A stretch of DNA of 64,000 bases from Bugula neritina (taxonomy: Eukaryota; Bryozoa; Gymnolaemata; Cheilostomatida; Bugulidae). Under the pieces are notes generated by a model. That model had not been told where the DNA came from. It made no database searches and saw nothing but the letters and a program-made list of their open reading frames with translations. The DNA is taken from assembly GCA_964035545.1 (NCBI GenBank), contig OZ037772.1, positions 9,998,318 to 10,062,317 on the forward strand. Reading direction: 5' to 3'. This document shows positions 1-14,200 of this stretch, piece after piece. The stretch's first letter is position 1. The number at the start of each line of letters is the position of its first letter. The position numbers and the translations under genes are program-made.

Positions 1-732
1 ATATTATGTTACTTTTCAATTTATTTTTACCCACACATTAACTCTAATATATTATGTTATATAGTGCACAGGATGTAATATGATAACATGCATACTATAT
101 GTCATACTGCATTCTTTTTTCAACAACATGGATTGCAAGTCTCAAACACTAGCAATATGATTCAGGGAGTGTAGTATAATGATGTTTACAATTGCTGAGT
201 TATTTATATACCTAACAGTAATATGCTATTAATACATATGATGTCATAGATTTGTGCTTTATTCCTATGTTATATACATATATGTCTTGCACTCATGATC
301 TGAAGAAGTTCTCTCTCTGCTGTCAAGCTGTATACTTTATACTTTACAATAATAAACGTCGCGATACATTATTCCAATGGTCTCATCTTAATCAATACCC
401 ACGCAAATGTACAACAAACAAGAAACATTACAGGGAGGGCATAAATATAATTACGGAACAGATTAAATTTCATGGTAATGTAAATATGAATTGATATCTT
501 CATAAAAGCTTCAGTATATAAAAGCTTACATAGTAGATGTAGTGCTATATATCCGCGAACTATTGTATATCATTAGCTGAACAAGAAAGAGTCTTTCGAA
601 AAATAAAAATCAATACAAAACAATGCAAAGCAACCAATGAAGTCAATACAATTACAATGAAGGTAGTCAGCCGTTTTGTTTTAAGGACATTTATACCATC
701 ACTGGTAACTCAACTAGCGTCAATGTAATTGT
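1..732. other. AT-rich sequence with no recognised gene
   Basis: No exon, RNA gene or named repeat is supported here. The short open frames are low-complexity translations of AT-rich DNA. The segment is the left flank of the copia-type element, whose 3' LTR (on the minus strand) begins at 733. Confidence 0.5.
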
Positions 733-1026
733 TGTTGAGGTAGAGGCTGATGCCATCCTATTTATGGTAATTATTTGGATCAAATAAGTAGAGTTGTAGG
801 TCAAAAGATTGTTATATTTTATGTATAAGGAAGCGAAGGAACAGGAAAAAGATTGGGGGTAATGTAATAAAAATATCAGTACAGAATATTGAAAGTTATC
901 CACTCTTGATAATTTAGACATAAGAGAGAATACAATTACTAGTATGAGCATTTATTATAGTATTAGTAGTATGTATATTATAACAATGTTTATTGTCATC
1001 GTAGTGAAGACTGCATCCTACCAACA
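733..1026 (-). repeat. 3' LTR of the copia-type element
   Basis: This 294-bp repeat aligns along its length with 3341-3622 in the same orientation, with scattered substitutions and small indels. Its ends are TG...CA. Just inside it (about 1027-1050, read on the minus strand) a purine-rich stretch GAGAGAGCA is a plausible polypurine tract. Confidence 0.8.
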
Positions 1027-3326
1027 TGCTCTCTCAATCTGTAGCTGGATTTGAGTTGTGTAGCAGCAAAGGTGTAGTCTACTGTAGCCATGACGTAGTA
1101 ATCTTCTAGTAATTTTGGTAGTCTGTTGAGATTGTTAGAGTTGTCTGTTCATTATCAGTAGCTTGCTCTGTTTGCATTGGTGTAGTTTGTACTTCGTCAG
1201 TACATTCAATGTCAGAGTCCTGGTTTATATATATGTATGTTGCAACGTAGTCAGTATGCTATTGTTTCTGCTGTTCAATACATAATTTAGTGTGTTAATG
1301 CCTAGAAAAGTTGACATGCTGATCACGTGCGTAGAGCTTTTGCTTTCTGCTTTCAGTGTAGAATGTACAGGGCAAGCCAAATCTTGTATGTGCTTCATAT
1401 CTAGCTTCCTCTCTGTGAACATCTTTTAAACGGTAGCTCCAGTGCATCTTTGGTAAGCACAATTCCTCAGATGTTGAATGTAGCAAACAATGTAGGGCTA
1501 GCAAGACTTGTGTTATAGGGAAGAGTCAGATACTTAGCATCGGTCCATCTCCAGTAAACTTTGCCATGACTGTTCAGCTTTCCCGTTTTGATATGGAGTG
1601 TAGGGAGCAGTAGTGGAGTGTTTTATGCCATTGTTCCATAGAACAGTTTGAAATGTATTGCTGATATATTCTCCCCTGTTGTCACTATTTTCTTTTACCT
1701 TTCCAATAGGTGCTATGTCAGGAATGAACTTTCTAAGGGCAGTTGTTGCTTCATCTTTTGTGTGTAGAGTGTAGACAAGCAACATGCTAGTGTATTCATC
1801 TATAAAGTTTATCACATATTTGTGTCCTTCGTGTCCCTCCTTCTATCGGTCCACATATATCTGTATGCATACGTTCCAGAGGTTTTGTGGCAAGTTTTGG
1901 AGTAATGTCCTCTGATTTTGGTTGTCATGTAATTTTGTTATCTCTATACATACTTGGCAGTTTGTAGTTTTAGTGTTTTTTACTTTCATTGCTTGTGTCA
2001 CTTTCTCCAAGGATAGAATATCACCATAGTTCATGTGTCCTAAGGCTAGGTGCCATTCATGAAGGGTTTTGGCTGTCAAATTTGAGTCAGCAGGTTTTAT
2101 AGCTTTGTCAAGTTAGCTGTCTGCATGAGGTCTAGTTGCAGTTGTGTGGTAAAGTGTCAGGTCAGTCATAGTGGTTGCAGTCTGCTGCATTGTATTCATA
2201 AGCAAAAAGAATAGATTTCCTTCCTTGATGAAGTTGAAAGTAATGTTGTGGGAAATCAGTTTAGCTGTATTTTTAGTAAACATTACTGCACCTCCTGCAT
2301 CTGTTGCAGCTATTACAGAAAATAGGCTTGCTGCATGGAATTCTGGTGCTAGCAGTGCATTCGTGAGTTTGACTGTATATATGAGGTGTGTTGTTATCCA
2401 GTATGGTGTAATCAGCTACTCCTCTTGCTATAGCCAGTGTGTTGCTGCTGTGACCACCAGTAAGTTGTATATATAATGTTTATTTGGGTCAAAATCTGGG
2501 TCGCAACTTGTAAAGTAGCTTTTGTCATTTACAATGTGGCAAGTGGCTCCGCAGTCAACCAGTATTTTGTGTCTTGTCAAGTTTTGTTTGAGTGATTTGT
2601 GTGTAGTTGTGTCAACATGTGTTAGAGTGGCAGTAAATGTAAAGTTTGTAGGTTGCTGTGTTGATGTTTGTAGTACACTGCGTGTTTTCTTTTTCTAAAA
2701 ACATATGCTTTCAACATGTCCGTTTTTGTGGCAGAAGTTACATGTGAGCTTGGATTTCGATCTACATTCCTTGGTGATGTGGTTGGTGCGCCCATATGAG
2801 AGACATTGTTTGGCAGCTCTTATAGATTCCGTGTTAGCATGGTTGTGTAGAGCAGCTTTAAAGTTTTTTAATGTTTTTCTTGATTCACTTTGTGTGTATA
2901 CTGCCTCAAATGAATTATAAGATGTAGATAATCCTTTTAATAACATAGCTATCACTAAATCATCAGATATAGTGGCACCTGCTAGTCGGAGTCCTGTAGC
3001 AGCACGTTTAGCACGTATTATAGATAGTCAGTCACGTTTCCAGTGTCAGTCATAGTAATGGCAGTTGTCAGAGCATTACATCTATTGTGCTCAGCATCAT
3101 TCATTTAACGAGAATTGAAGTGATTTTTTATCTAGGTCTTGTACCAACTCAGCATATATCCTCTTCCTTTTTTCTGATTGAAATCTGTGTCTTCATTTTT
3201 ATCACTTGGTGGAGGAAGGGTGGATTTGTGTACGGCTGCACTGTCCAGTGTATATAAATAGTTTATAAATTGTGTTTCCTAATTTTTGTAAGATGTATAG
3301 AGTCTCCATTAAATTGTAGTTTGCTT

Positions 3327-3340
3327 CTGGGTCCATAACC
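3327..3340 (-). promoter_or_regulatory. Primer-binding site matching the initiator tRNA-Met anticodon arm
   Basis: Directly next to the 5' LTR, the minus strand reads GGTTATGGACCCAG. This is complementary, with one mismatch, to the anticodon stem-loop of eukaryotic initiator tRNA-Met (CUGGGCCCAUAACC) rather than to its 3' acceptor end. Drosophila copia is known to be primed by an internally cleaved half of initiator tRNA-Met, so the same priming mode is inferred. Confidence 0.75.
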
Positions 3341-3622
3341 TGTTGAGCTAGAGGCTGATGCCATCCTATTTATGTTAATTATTTAGATTAAATAAGTAGA
3401 GTTGTAGGTCACAAGATCGCTACATTTTATGTATAAGGAAGAGAAGGAACAGGAAAAGGAATGGGGGTAATGTAATAAAAATATCAGTACAGAATATTGA
3501 AAGTTATCCACTCTTGATAATTGGATATTTAAATAATTACTAGTATGAGCATTTATTAGTATTATAGTAGTCTTATAATAATGTTTATTGTCTTTAGAGC
3601 ATAAGATTGCATCCTATCAACA
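3341..3622 (-). repeat. 5' LTR of the copia-type element
   Basis: This 282-bp repeat is the partner of 733-1026. The element is on the minus strand, so this is its 5' LTR. The primer-binding site abuts it without a gap at 3340. Confidence 0.8.
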
Positions 3623-4197
3623 ATTATTGCATTGACTCCCTCAACTAGCATTGATGTGTGCAATGTATATTGATTTTTTTCTATTAACAAGCTTTTTGAA
3701 CAAAGAAAATCTACCAATGGATTTCTTTTTGTTCAACAAATTACATGCAAAAGTTCACAAGTATATTGCACTATAAGCTTTCACTGCCTGTGTTTTTTGC
3801 AGTAGATGGTATTTAATTGAGTTGCATCAAGTCTTCTATATGGTGGTGATAGATTGGAATAGCTGCAAGTGAAAGTTGATTTTTATTGCTGATATTTCCT
3901 GCATTTATCTATTGCAACTGTTGATGAGTTAGCAGTTCACTTTAATTTGTAAAAGTTACTCTGCATAATTAAGTCTGCACTACATTCTACATTCTATGTA
4001 AACTATAGGTTTACAAAAGCTTTGTGTTTATGGTGGGGATGCATCTGTCACGAATGACAACTCATGGCTATAACGCTTCAGTCAACATCTGTGATGTTTT
4101 TGTTTGGTGGCATGCGTTTATGACTTAGGTGACCACCATGAATTTTTGAGCTTTCTTATTTGATCCTTTTAATTTTTCCTATTTTGATATAATGTGC
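3623..4197. other. Intergenic AT-rich sequence
   Basis: I see no exon or named repeat. The motif CTCAACTAGC after the element (about 3641) also occurs before the upstream LTR (about 706); this may be chance or a relic of the target. Confidence 0.4.
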
Positions 4198-4390
4198 AGT
4201 GATGAGCTTACCCAGAGGTCTTGGGTTTGCACCCCAGTGAGGGCAATTATTTTACAAGCTACTTCAGTGTAGTGTAGTAGTACACCAAAGGAGTTGCGTG
4301 GTCAGGGAGCCTGACAATTGAAAGAGTAGTAAATAGGCCAGTAGAGTTCTTGAAAACGTAGGTGGGATGTAGTGTTGAGTTTGCCCAGCA

Positions 4391-4462
4391 GCCCCTGTGG
4401 TGTAATTGGTTAGCACACTTGCTTGCAAGCCAGAGGTCTGTAGTTTGAATCCCAAAGGGGCA
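4391..4462 (+). repeat. tRNA-like sequence, probably the head of a SINE
   Basis: The sequence has a 6-bp acceptor pairing (GCCCCT with AGGGGC), an A box TGGTGTAATTGGTTAGC with a paired D stem, and a B box like AGTTTGAATCC. The anticodon stem pairs poorly, so a functional tRNA is unlikely. A shorter related piece with the same ACCCAGAGGTCTTGGGTTTG arrangement lies just upstream at about 4198-4250, which suggests a tRNA-derived repeat inserted or duplicated here. Confidence 0.5.
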
Positions 4463-5198
4463 AATATTTCCATAATCATCATTTCAAATACCACTAAAAC
4501 CAACTATAGTTATATGTTTTTGAATCATCGTACATAACATATCACCTTATGAGATAGCTATATATTTAGAGTGAGGTAAATTAAAAAATAAACAAACAAA
4601 TTGCGCTGAGCAAAAGTTGGATCTTATAGATTTTGGTTCCACTCTACTTCCGTCCTTATGTACATGTCGGCTTCATAGTTATTCCCAAATCTACAACCAA
4701 AACTTTTGAAAATAAAGGTTTAATTGTACAACACATACTACAACCCATGCTAAGCTCTCAATTCCTGAGGGTAAATCCTTAACAACAAAGCAAAGTTATT
4801 ATTTATACCATTGCATGTAGTCTAAATTGTATAATAGTTATGTTGATATGTTGCCATCATTATTTTCCTGCTGCAAATTAATTTTTTAATACTACATTAA
4901 GCCTTGTTTTTGCCATAAGTACAAGAAGAAAATAGCAATTTTCATAAGTTAAACAGTCTAAATGTTAGAATTTTAAAAAATTTAGCTGTATTTTAATTCA
5001 TAAATTCAAAATATTACTGCATTGTGAAGCAACTTATAACATTATTTATGAAGTTGTTAAAAAACTGTAAGCTTGCTATAGCAGTTTATATGCTTAACTT
5101 CACATTTACACAATATAAATGATGTATGGTCATTTTTATGTGCTAGTTTTTAGCTTATTCGATATCTGTTGATCCAATGTTATCAATGTCTATCTTTA
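4463..5198. other. AT-rich upstream region of the kinase gene
   Basis: No coding exon is recognisable. A possible 3' splice site (TATCTTTAG, ending about 5199) could join an unseen 5' UTR exon to the first coding exon. Confidence 0.35.
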
Positions 5199-5252
5199 GG
5201 TGTTTCCCTTTAAAAGATTGCAAGAGAAAACGAATTTTCATTGAGACAAAAG

Positions 5253-8200
5253 ATGGCTTCTTCTAGTATGTATTTGTGTGGTCTTATAAATTTTTGTGCC
5301 AGCATTGCATTTTGTGTATATATAATATTTATGCATTTTTACCTTTTTTACCTAACTCATCTAATCATTTCTTTATAACCCTATACATTAATTTGATACC
5401 CACTCACTTGACTTAATTTAAGTGCTAAGCTAGTTTCTACACACATTCTCTGTAAATCTTTATAAAACTATCACAGGCAATAATTCGGATGAAGATATTT
5501 TCCCTCCTGTTAATAAGAAGCAAAAACATCAATCAGGCTTGTCCACATTTAACACAATAAATTCACTTTTTATCACAAAAACCTTTGCTAACGGCATCCA
5601 ATGTAAAAAGTGAAATCAGTTATTCAATTTTTAAATCGAAAGACAAAAATAAGTATTAATAACTATTGTTTCACAGCTTTTGCATTTATCACAGTTTTAC
5701 TCTATCAAAACTACTATAATCTAGAGATTTTGTAGCTGCACAGAATAAATTGTGCTTTACAAAATGTGTTTTGTAATATTTTCTAAATATTTCCACCTAA
5801 TATTTGGTCAACTGCTACAGGTTTATATCATTTTCTTGATAAACACTATTTCGATGAACGCTCCTCCTCAGATGATGAATACACATACCTTCCATCCCAA
5901 TACCGAGCATTAAACAATTCACCTTCTTTTGCCAAGCAGAACCGGTTCTACAACTTTTATTACTAAATACTTTAAACTATCATTAACTTTGACAATAATT
6001 ACGGCTCATCACATCGGCTAAATATAGCTCGCACAAAATACATCTAGAACAACTCCCACTCAGTTTGTCTCAAGCTTTATATGACACTGATTTTGTACTG
6101 CTTAAACTTGTAAAAATAGATCATAATCACTGCGCGGAATAAATTGAAAATATGAATGCACACAAGGAAGCACCTATAAATCAAACTATTAAAATTTAAT
6201 AAAATGTTGAATCACAATTTGCTAAAATACATAGGCAGTAAAAGGATACTTCAAGTATTGAAATTAATTAGATTAATTCTTAAAGTTTTGGATTAAATTA
6301 CTGAAATATTATTACTTAATTTATAACTATAGCAGTGTTTTTTGTGATAATAGAAATATTAATCTCATGCATATTATTAATCAGTTCTGACAACATTGAA
6401 GCAAACCTCTTAGGACATTTAATTTAATATGATGATTGTTTATTGGTAATATTAATTTAAATACCATTTTTAGATTAATTGAGAACTTATATGTATTATA
6501 ATAATTTAGATAGAAAACTGCTTGGCATTGGCTCCTTTGGGTCAGTATACAGAGTGCATGACACTATAAGTAAAGGAATACTGGCTGTTAAGACAATCGA
6601 CCTCGGTCTAGTGGAAAGCTCTGAGTATGAACAGGTATAGCAAGAAACTGCCAAACTTCATTAGTAACACAATAAAACACTTTACCATATAGCATCGATG
6701 CTGCAACAGTGAGTTCTTTTTATAAAAATACTTCCATATTTTTGTAGTCACAATTAATACTTTCGAATTACTGTTTACTTTGTGCTTAAAATGTAATTTA
6801 TTTTTAGAACAATACTAAAGCCATGAAAGAAGTTGAAGCAATGGAACAACTAAAACATGAGAGAATAGTTCAATATATCAGACATGAAGTGAAACATGAT
6901 GACCGTGTCCCAGGTATTCGTCTTGTCAATTATTTCTCCTTCAAAGATTTGTGTATTTAAAAATATAAATGTCAACATTCAAATTTTTACATTGTGCTCA
7001 TTTTATATCTGACCAGTGCAAAATGTTTCTTTTTATGTGTATGTTTTCTGCTTATGTTGATTATTGGTCGAGTTTTACTTAAAAAAGTAATGTAAAACAA
7101 TTTTTTAAAGCTGGGCTAAATAGGGCCTAAATGTGCTGAACATTGTGAGTGCAGAAAAAATGCAAAAGAGGCCTAAATGTGCTGAAAAATGACTAAGTTT
7201 GCTAATATTTGCTGAAAAACGATTAAGCATGCTGAATAATGCTGAAAAGTGCCTAAATGTGTACTAAAAAAAAGGTTAGAAAGTGCTATGAATTGCTATA
7301 GTGTTTGAATGGGTTAAAAAATGCCTAAATATGCAAAAATAGTGCTGGAAAGTGCTTAAATGTGCTGAAAAATGCTAAAGTGCATATATAGACGTGCTAA
7401 CATTAGTTGATTAATGCCTAAATCTGCTAAAAAATGTCTAAATCTGCTGATATTTGCTGAAAAACGATTAAGCATGCTGAATAATGCTGAAAAGTTTGTA
7501 AATGTGCTAAAAAATGCTAAATGTGCTACAAGGTGCTTCAAGTAATGTGTTAATTGGTCTCAAATAAAATGTTTATATTGCTGATAAGTCTGTTTAAACT
7601 GAAAATGTAAGGGAATTTTGAAAAATGAGTAAAATTGATCTGAAGGCTATATTTCTTGAATGAATGCTAAAAACAAAGAACAATCCTTAACTGGATTCGG
7701 ATCATTATGCAATTTCATCTTTCAACACAGTTAGTTTAAGGTCATTACTTTCCAGATGCAGGCACTGCTTTATGTTATATATAAACGGTTTCCAGGGGAT
7801 AGCTCGAACAGTTTTTGTCTCACATTAACAAATTTTACATGAAAAGATAGCTCTTGCATTCTTCTTTCATATACTTTTTTAATTTTTCAATAAAAATTTT
7901 TTTGAGAAAGTTGCTGCATAATAAGTAAAATTTTACACCCTCCATGTTCCACTGCTGTAGCACAGGGGATTCATTTTATAAAGTCTAAAAGTTAAACTTG
8001 ACATTCCTTAATATGTTTTCTCTAATATACTTTCTTTGTTTTTTGAAATTCTGTTTATGCTCTTCACAATTTGGTAAAAACATACACCATTTTGCAAGTT
8101 TCACTGCAATTATCTAAATTCTTCATATGGTGGTTCTAGCTACGCTCCTGTGACTAATTATAACATTCCTAGTACGTTTGCCGCTCTGCGCTATCACAAT

Positions 8201-11200
8201 AACATATAGTACCCTCTCGCACAAATTGGCAATCTATTGGATTTCTGCCAATATAATGTTCCCTGTTTTACATTAGCACTTAGCTGAATCATCTCACTAT
8301 GTTACAATCTATTGACAATGCCTCAGCACAACATAATTCTTTGTTTGTTTGGCAGAGTTAATTTCAGCTAAATCACTTCACTTTGCAGTCTTGTCAGTAA
8401 AGGTCTGTCTATAGTGCAGCAGTTGTACTTCCAGTTTCTCTAATTCACATATGATTATTTTAAGTACATTGTATTCTATAAGATCAATTTAAAGTTTAGC
8501 CCAGTGTTCAGTAGCTAAGTATTATGCATGTATGTTGTCTTACTGTTGAACAAAAGTTAAAAAAAACTTTACAATTATAGCCATATTTATTATACATGCG
8601 TAGGATTTGCATAAATTGACAAAAAAAAATGCAGCATACTAGGATTGAACCATGACCAACCAGCTTCTCGCTGACGCCTTTAACCTCTAGACCACGCAGT
8701 CACCGTTAATAAATTGTCAACTATATGAGTAACTATGAGTACATAAATATTTTGCGCGCAAATGGGTTATAATTATTAGGCTGTCAATTCATGTTGATAG
8801 CAGTCAACTGTTGCAATAGTCTCGGGTAAGCCTAGGGCCACACTGTGCGTATTTTCGCATGCGAAAATTAAAATCACGGGTAGCAAAGGTGTCCACTGTA
8901 GCGTCAGTGATGCGTGATAAATAAAGCTTTCATTTTTAAATCGCACTCGCTTTCAATAAAACGCAATTTACTGGAATGTAGGGCTAAAATAAAGAAATTG
9001 GGCTCGCTTAATAATACCAGCCAATTAGGTGACGACGACAGAGACGATTCGCACTTGCGTTGAAAATGCAGAGCGACAAGTGCGAATGTTTTCTCAACGC
9101 GCACAGTGGACACCTTTGCTACTTGTGATTTCAATTTTCGCATGCGAAAATACGCGCCGTGTGGCCCTAGGCTTACTAGCAAAGCTAATGGTTTTGAACA
9201 AATAACCCAAAAGTTTAAAAATAAGTAGCTTGCGTATTACTAGCTACAAAAACAGGTCTGAAATAGACTGGTAAAGCAAGCTCTTATTGTAGAGTTTGCA
9301 GATGTGCTCTAAAATAAAACTCAAACTGTATGCTATTACATAAGTATTTGTATGCGAGAGATATAAATGGACATTACTGAGTTTCTGGAAAACAACATAC
9401 TTGAAGTTAACTTTGACAATGGTGTTTTCTTTTCATCATAGCTAGCCTATAGCATAAATCTCTAATCATATGAATCTTTATGAAGCCCACAGCTCATGTA
9501 AGGGTGGCAATGTAATTTGAAACGAACAATTATGTTGCTGCATTGTGTCTAAGGTATATTAGAGAGCAGAATTTGGTTTTACTAGCCTGCCCCAACGGCA
9601 TTCTACAATGCAGCTTATATGCTGGCAGTTGTAATAAGTACAGCCGATAGCAAGGTTACTATCACTGCTAGCTCTGTGCAGTATGTAACCTCTTGAATAA
9701 TTGCGGCAATTTTAAACTCTTGGAAGTTGGCCAAGTTATCATATCGCAGCCAGCCACCGGAAACAAAGCTTCAGAGCTATTCATATAATATTATACTGAT
9801 GCACTTGGTAGCAGAGTGGCTAATCTAATATAGTTCATAGTTCAACACCCTTTACTTTGGGAATACAGCCTCTTTTTTTAGGTTTACCTTACAAAGCATG
9901 AACATATCTAAACTGATATTCTGATAATTTAGAGGTACATTTTGAAAACTAGGTTAATTGCACTTGTTTGCACAACAACAATAATAAAATAGATATTATG
10001 CAGTATAATAAAAACACACATAATACTATATAATATATTATAATGATAATAATATAATATTATAAGTACCATTACTGCATTTTATAAATCACATGGTTGC
10101 CAAAAAAATGTATCACAAATTTTGTAATTATACATCAAAAATAGAACTATAGCTAGGCAGCAGGTTAGAATAGAGTAAATTTTTAAAACATGAAATCATG
10201 ATTTGACTATTGTTTTATTTAGGCCAACCAACCTAGGAGTACAAGATTGGGTTTTAGCTGACAGTTTATAACATTTAGCTTTTGAGCCAGCAGCACTGGC
10301 ACTTGTGAAGTATAGGCAAAGTTAGTGAAGCGAGACTAACAAGCACTCAAATACAAGGCATATTGAGACGCAATAACAAGTCAGGAGCGTATAAATTGAA
10401 AAGAATGTGGAAGGGGGACTATGTTTTTCAACAAGCTATAACTTAAACATGAATTGGCTTTTGAAAAAAATAAAAAAGTATATTGGAGAACATAAGTTTC
10501 TTTATCTTTTTATATTTTTTTTGTTCCTGTGACATTCAACCTGTTCGAGCTATCAGTGGAACATTGTTCATATAGAACATAAAGCACCTGGCAAAGAGCC
10601 AGAAAATGAAAAGTGTGACCTTAAACTAACTGTGAATTTGCTTGAGCCATAAAACTACATTATTAAGTAATGGTGTCATTATTCACCATATATTTAATAT
10701 ATTAGAAATTATCATACTATATTATTGCATGTTCAATAACTGATCACAGAATGGAGAGCCTGCACTTTGACTGAGATTTAACATTTCCATGTTTTCACAG
10801 TGTAATTTTTCCCAATGACATAATAATATTATGTCAACATGTAAGTCACACTGTGAAAAACAATTAGAAAACTCATGCAAGTTTATAGTCACTATCCCTG
10901 TGAAAAAACCTCTAACGGAAAGGCTAAGGAATCATTTAAATATAGTACAGAAGCTGTTGTGACTGAATGCTTCTACTAACATCATCAATGATATTTGTCA
11001 ATGTGCAAACCCATGACCTCTATTTACTAAGCATGTGCTCTAACCCCTAGACCATGGCTACTCTGTACTTCAGGAAATAAAATGCTGTAAACTATTTAGA
11101 TGGTAATTAAAGCATGGACCTGCAGAAGATTCTAATATGTACTGCCAGATAGTATAGTACCCAACAGTTTTTTTATCTATCAACATGCTTTCACATGTTT

Positions 11201-14200
11201 ATAACAGAAAAGACGGTATTGCATATTTACATGGAGTACATGGCTGGAGGGACAATAAGCAAGCGTCTAAATTCTTCTGGCCCCTTCACTGAAAAAGAGA
11301 CCAAACGATGTATGAGACAAATACTGGAGGGCCTGGCATATCTTCACGGGCTAAATATATTACACCGGGATGTCAAAGGTGAATATTGTTTCTGGAATGT
11401 AGTAATTATATCTTCTGTTGAAAAGATTTTTTTGCTTATTGTATCAGTTTTTCAATATTGATGTTTAATATGAGCTGTAATCAAGGAGTGGAAATCTGTA
11501 TTGGTGAGAGAATAAAAATGCAGCATGTATTTGATTAAGTGAAGATTATTGCAAATTTTCTTTTATAGAAAGTTTTGCAAATTTCCATTTTTAATTTGAT
11601 ACTTGTTTAAAATAAATGCTGTAGTGTTTGCTATATTTTTATTTACCTTTTTCCAACAGCTAAATTTTATTTACCATTAGTAATTAATGTCATGACATTG
11701 ACTATTCATATCAATTTAAGCTATTAGTGCTATTTAGTGCTATAATATTGGTAAAATTGAGTAAAATGGAAAAGAAAGAAAAATTTCAGACTTGGTAATA
11801 TAAACATGAGTCCGATTCTGAACTTTCTCCCCGTATAGAGCTTCACCACATACCATAGTTTACTCAGTATCACCACAAGCCTTATATCAACATATGTTGC
11901 AGGTTCAAACATTTTATTTGATGAGAATGACAACATAAAGCTGTCAGATTTTGGTTTATCCAAACAGTTGAGCAATCTCTCTACATACTCCAGTACAGCA
12001 GCCAGAACCAACACAGGTCTTGTTGGAACTGCAAACTGGATGGCGCCTGAGGTTTTTGCGGAGAAGAAGTATGGCGTAAAGGCTGATATTTGGTACATAA
12101 CATAAGCATACATTGATATTGAATTATGCATTACACATGCCTGTGATAATATTCTTATTATTTATTGGTAGGAAGTATTAGCATGGTATGTAGTTGCTAT
12201 ACATACATTACATCATCATGTATCGCTGTTACACAAATTATGCCTGATTTAAAAAAAAACTAATATCACTTTTATTATTTAGATGTCATCATCAGAAACA
12301 ATCCCATGTCAAGTAAAACACTACATCTTTTAATGATGACACATGAAATCACAATGTTGTCAAACATGGCTGGAGTTGTCATTTTTAAGCAGTTTGATTA
12401 CTCTTTTAAGTAATATTGTCGAACATTTTAACTACTAAATTGCAGGCACAGTTGGTTTAAGGTCATACTTTTCATTTTCTGGCTCTTTGCCAGGTGCTTT
12501 ATGTTCTATATGAACAATGTTCCACTGATAGCTCGAACAGGTTGAATGTCACAGGAACAAAAAAAATATAAAAAGATAAAGAAACTTATGTTCTCCAATA
12601 TACTTTTTTATTTTTTTCAAAAGCCAATTCATGTTTAAGTTATAGCTTGTTGAAAAACATAGTCCCCCTTCCACATTCTTTTCAATTTATACGCTCCTGA
12701 CTTGTTATTGCGTCTCAATATGCCTTGTATTTGAGTGCTTGTTAGTCTCGCTTCACTAACTTTGCCTATACTTCACAAGTGCCAGTGCTGCTGGCTCAAA
12801 AGCTAAATGTTATAAACTGTCAGCTAAAACCCAATCTTGTATTCCTAGGTTGGTTGGCCTAAATAAAACAATAGTCAAATCATGATTTCATGTTTTAAAA
12901 ATTTACTCTATTTCTAACCTGCTGCCTAGCTAGTTCTATTTTTGATGTATAATTACAAAATTTGTGATACATTTTTTTGGCAACCATGTAATTTATAAAA
13001 TGCAGTAATGGTACTTATAATATTATATTATTATCATTATAATATATTATATAGTATTATGTGTGTTTTTATTATCCTGCATAATATCTAATTTATTATT
13101 TTTGTTGTGCAAACAAGTGCAATTAACCTAGTTTTCAAAATGTACCTCTAAATTATCAGAATATCAGTTTAGATATTTTCATGCTTTGTAAGGTAAACCT
13201 AAAAAAAGAGGCTGTATTCCCAAAGTAAAGGGTGTTGAACTATGAACTATATTAGATTAGCCACTCTGCTACCAAGTGCATCAGTATAATTTTATATGAA
13301 TAGCTCTGATGCTTTGTCTCCGGTGGCTGGCTGCGATATGATAACTTGGCCAACTTCCAAGAGTTTAAAATTGCCGCAATTATTCAAGAGGTTACATACT
13401 GCACAGAGCTAGCAGTGATAGTAACCTTGCTATTGGCAGTACTTATTACAACTGCCAGCATATAAGCTGCATTGTAGAATGCCGTTGGGGCAGGCTAGTA
13501 AAACCAAATTCTGCTCTCTAATATACCTTAGACAAAATGCAGCAACATAATTTTTAGTTTCAAATTACATTTGCCACCCTTACATGAGCTGTGGGCTTCA
13601 TAAAGATTCATATGATTAGAGATTTATGCTATAGGCCCTATCTGTGCTAGTGTATGATGAAAATAACACACCATTGTCAAAGTTAACTTCAAGTATGTTG
13701 TTTTCCAGAAACTCAGTAATGTCCATTTATCTCTCGCATACAAATACTTATGTAATACCATACAGTTTAAGTTTTATTTTAGAGCACATCTGCAAACTCT
13801 ACAATAAGAGCTTGCTTTACCAGTCTATTTCAGACCTGTTTTTGTAGCTAGTAATACGCAAGCTACTTATTTTTAAACTTTTGGGTTATTTGTTCAAAAC
13901 CATTAGCTTTGCTAGTAACCCGAGACTATTGCAACAGTTGACTGCTATCAACATGAATTGACAGCCTAATAATTATAACCCTTTTGCGCGCGAAATATTT
14001 ATGTAATGATAGTTACTCATATAGTGCGCGTCTTATAAACGATGAATGCGTGGTCTAGAGGTTAGAGGCGTCAGCGAGGAATTCTGTTTTGTCGCAATTT
14101 TTTTTGTCAACTTATGCAAATCCTACGCATGTATAATAAATATGGCTATAATTGTAAAGTTTTTTTTAACTTTTGTTCAACAGTAAGACAACATACATGC

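Larger units (their letters stand above)
733..3622 (-). mobile_element. Ty1/copia LTR retrotransposon, internally deleted
   Basis: Two direct repeats (733-1026 and 3341-3622) start TGTTGAG and end CAACA, bounding about 2.3 kb of internal sequence read on the minus strand. In element order it encodes a Gag end with CCHC zinc knuckles (2695-2955, second knuckle CNFCHKNGHVESIC), an aspartic-protease motif VDCGAT (about 2545-2580), a GAG-pre-integrase HHCC-type segment (1843-2079) and an integrase core ending in YTPYQNGKAEQ (1534-1815). This protease-integrase order is the copia order. A frameshift follows the integrase core (continuation about 1295-1504, with LPKMHWSY). No reverse transcriptase or RNase H is present, and copia elements are normally about 5 kb, so the 3' half of pol has been lost. 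Frames are broken, so the copy is dead. Flanking 5-mers ATTGT and ATTAT may be a decayed target duplication. Confidence 0.85.

Noticed and set aside
4391-4462. Functional tRNA gene
   Set aside because: Acceptor and D stems pair but the anticodon stem does not, and a partial second copy is adjacent, so a SINE head is more likely.
8904-9182. 92-codon minus-strand ORF
   Set aside because: It runs through the MITE and its terminal repeats; the same sequence at 63247 does not keep the frame.
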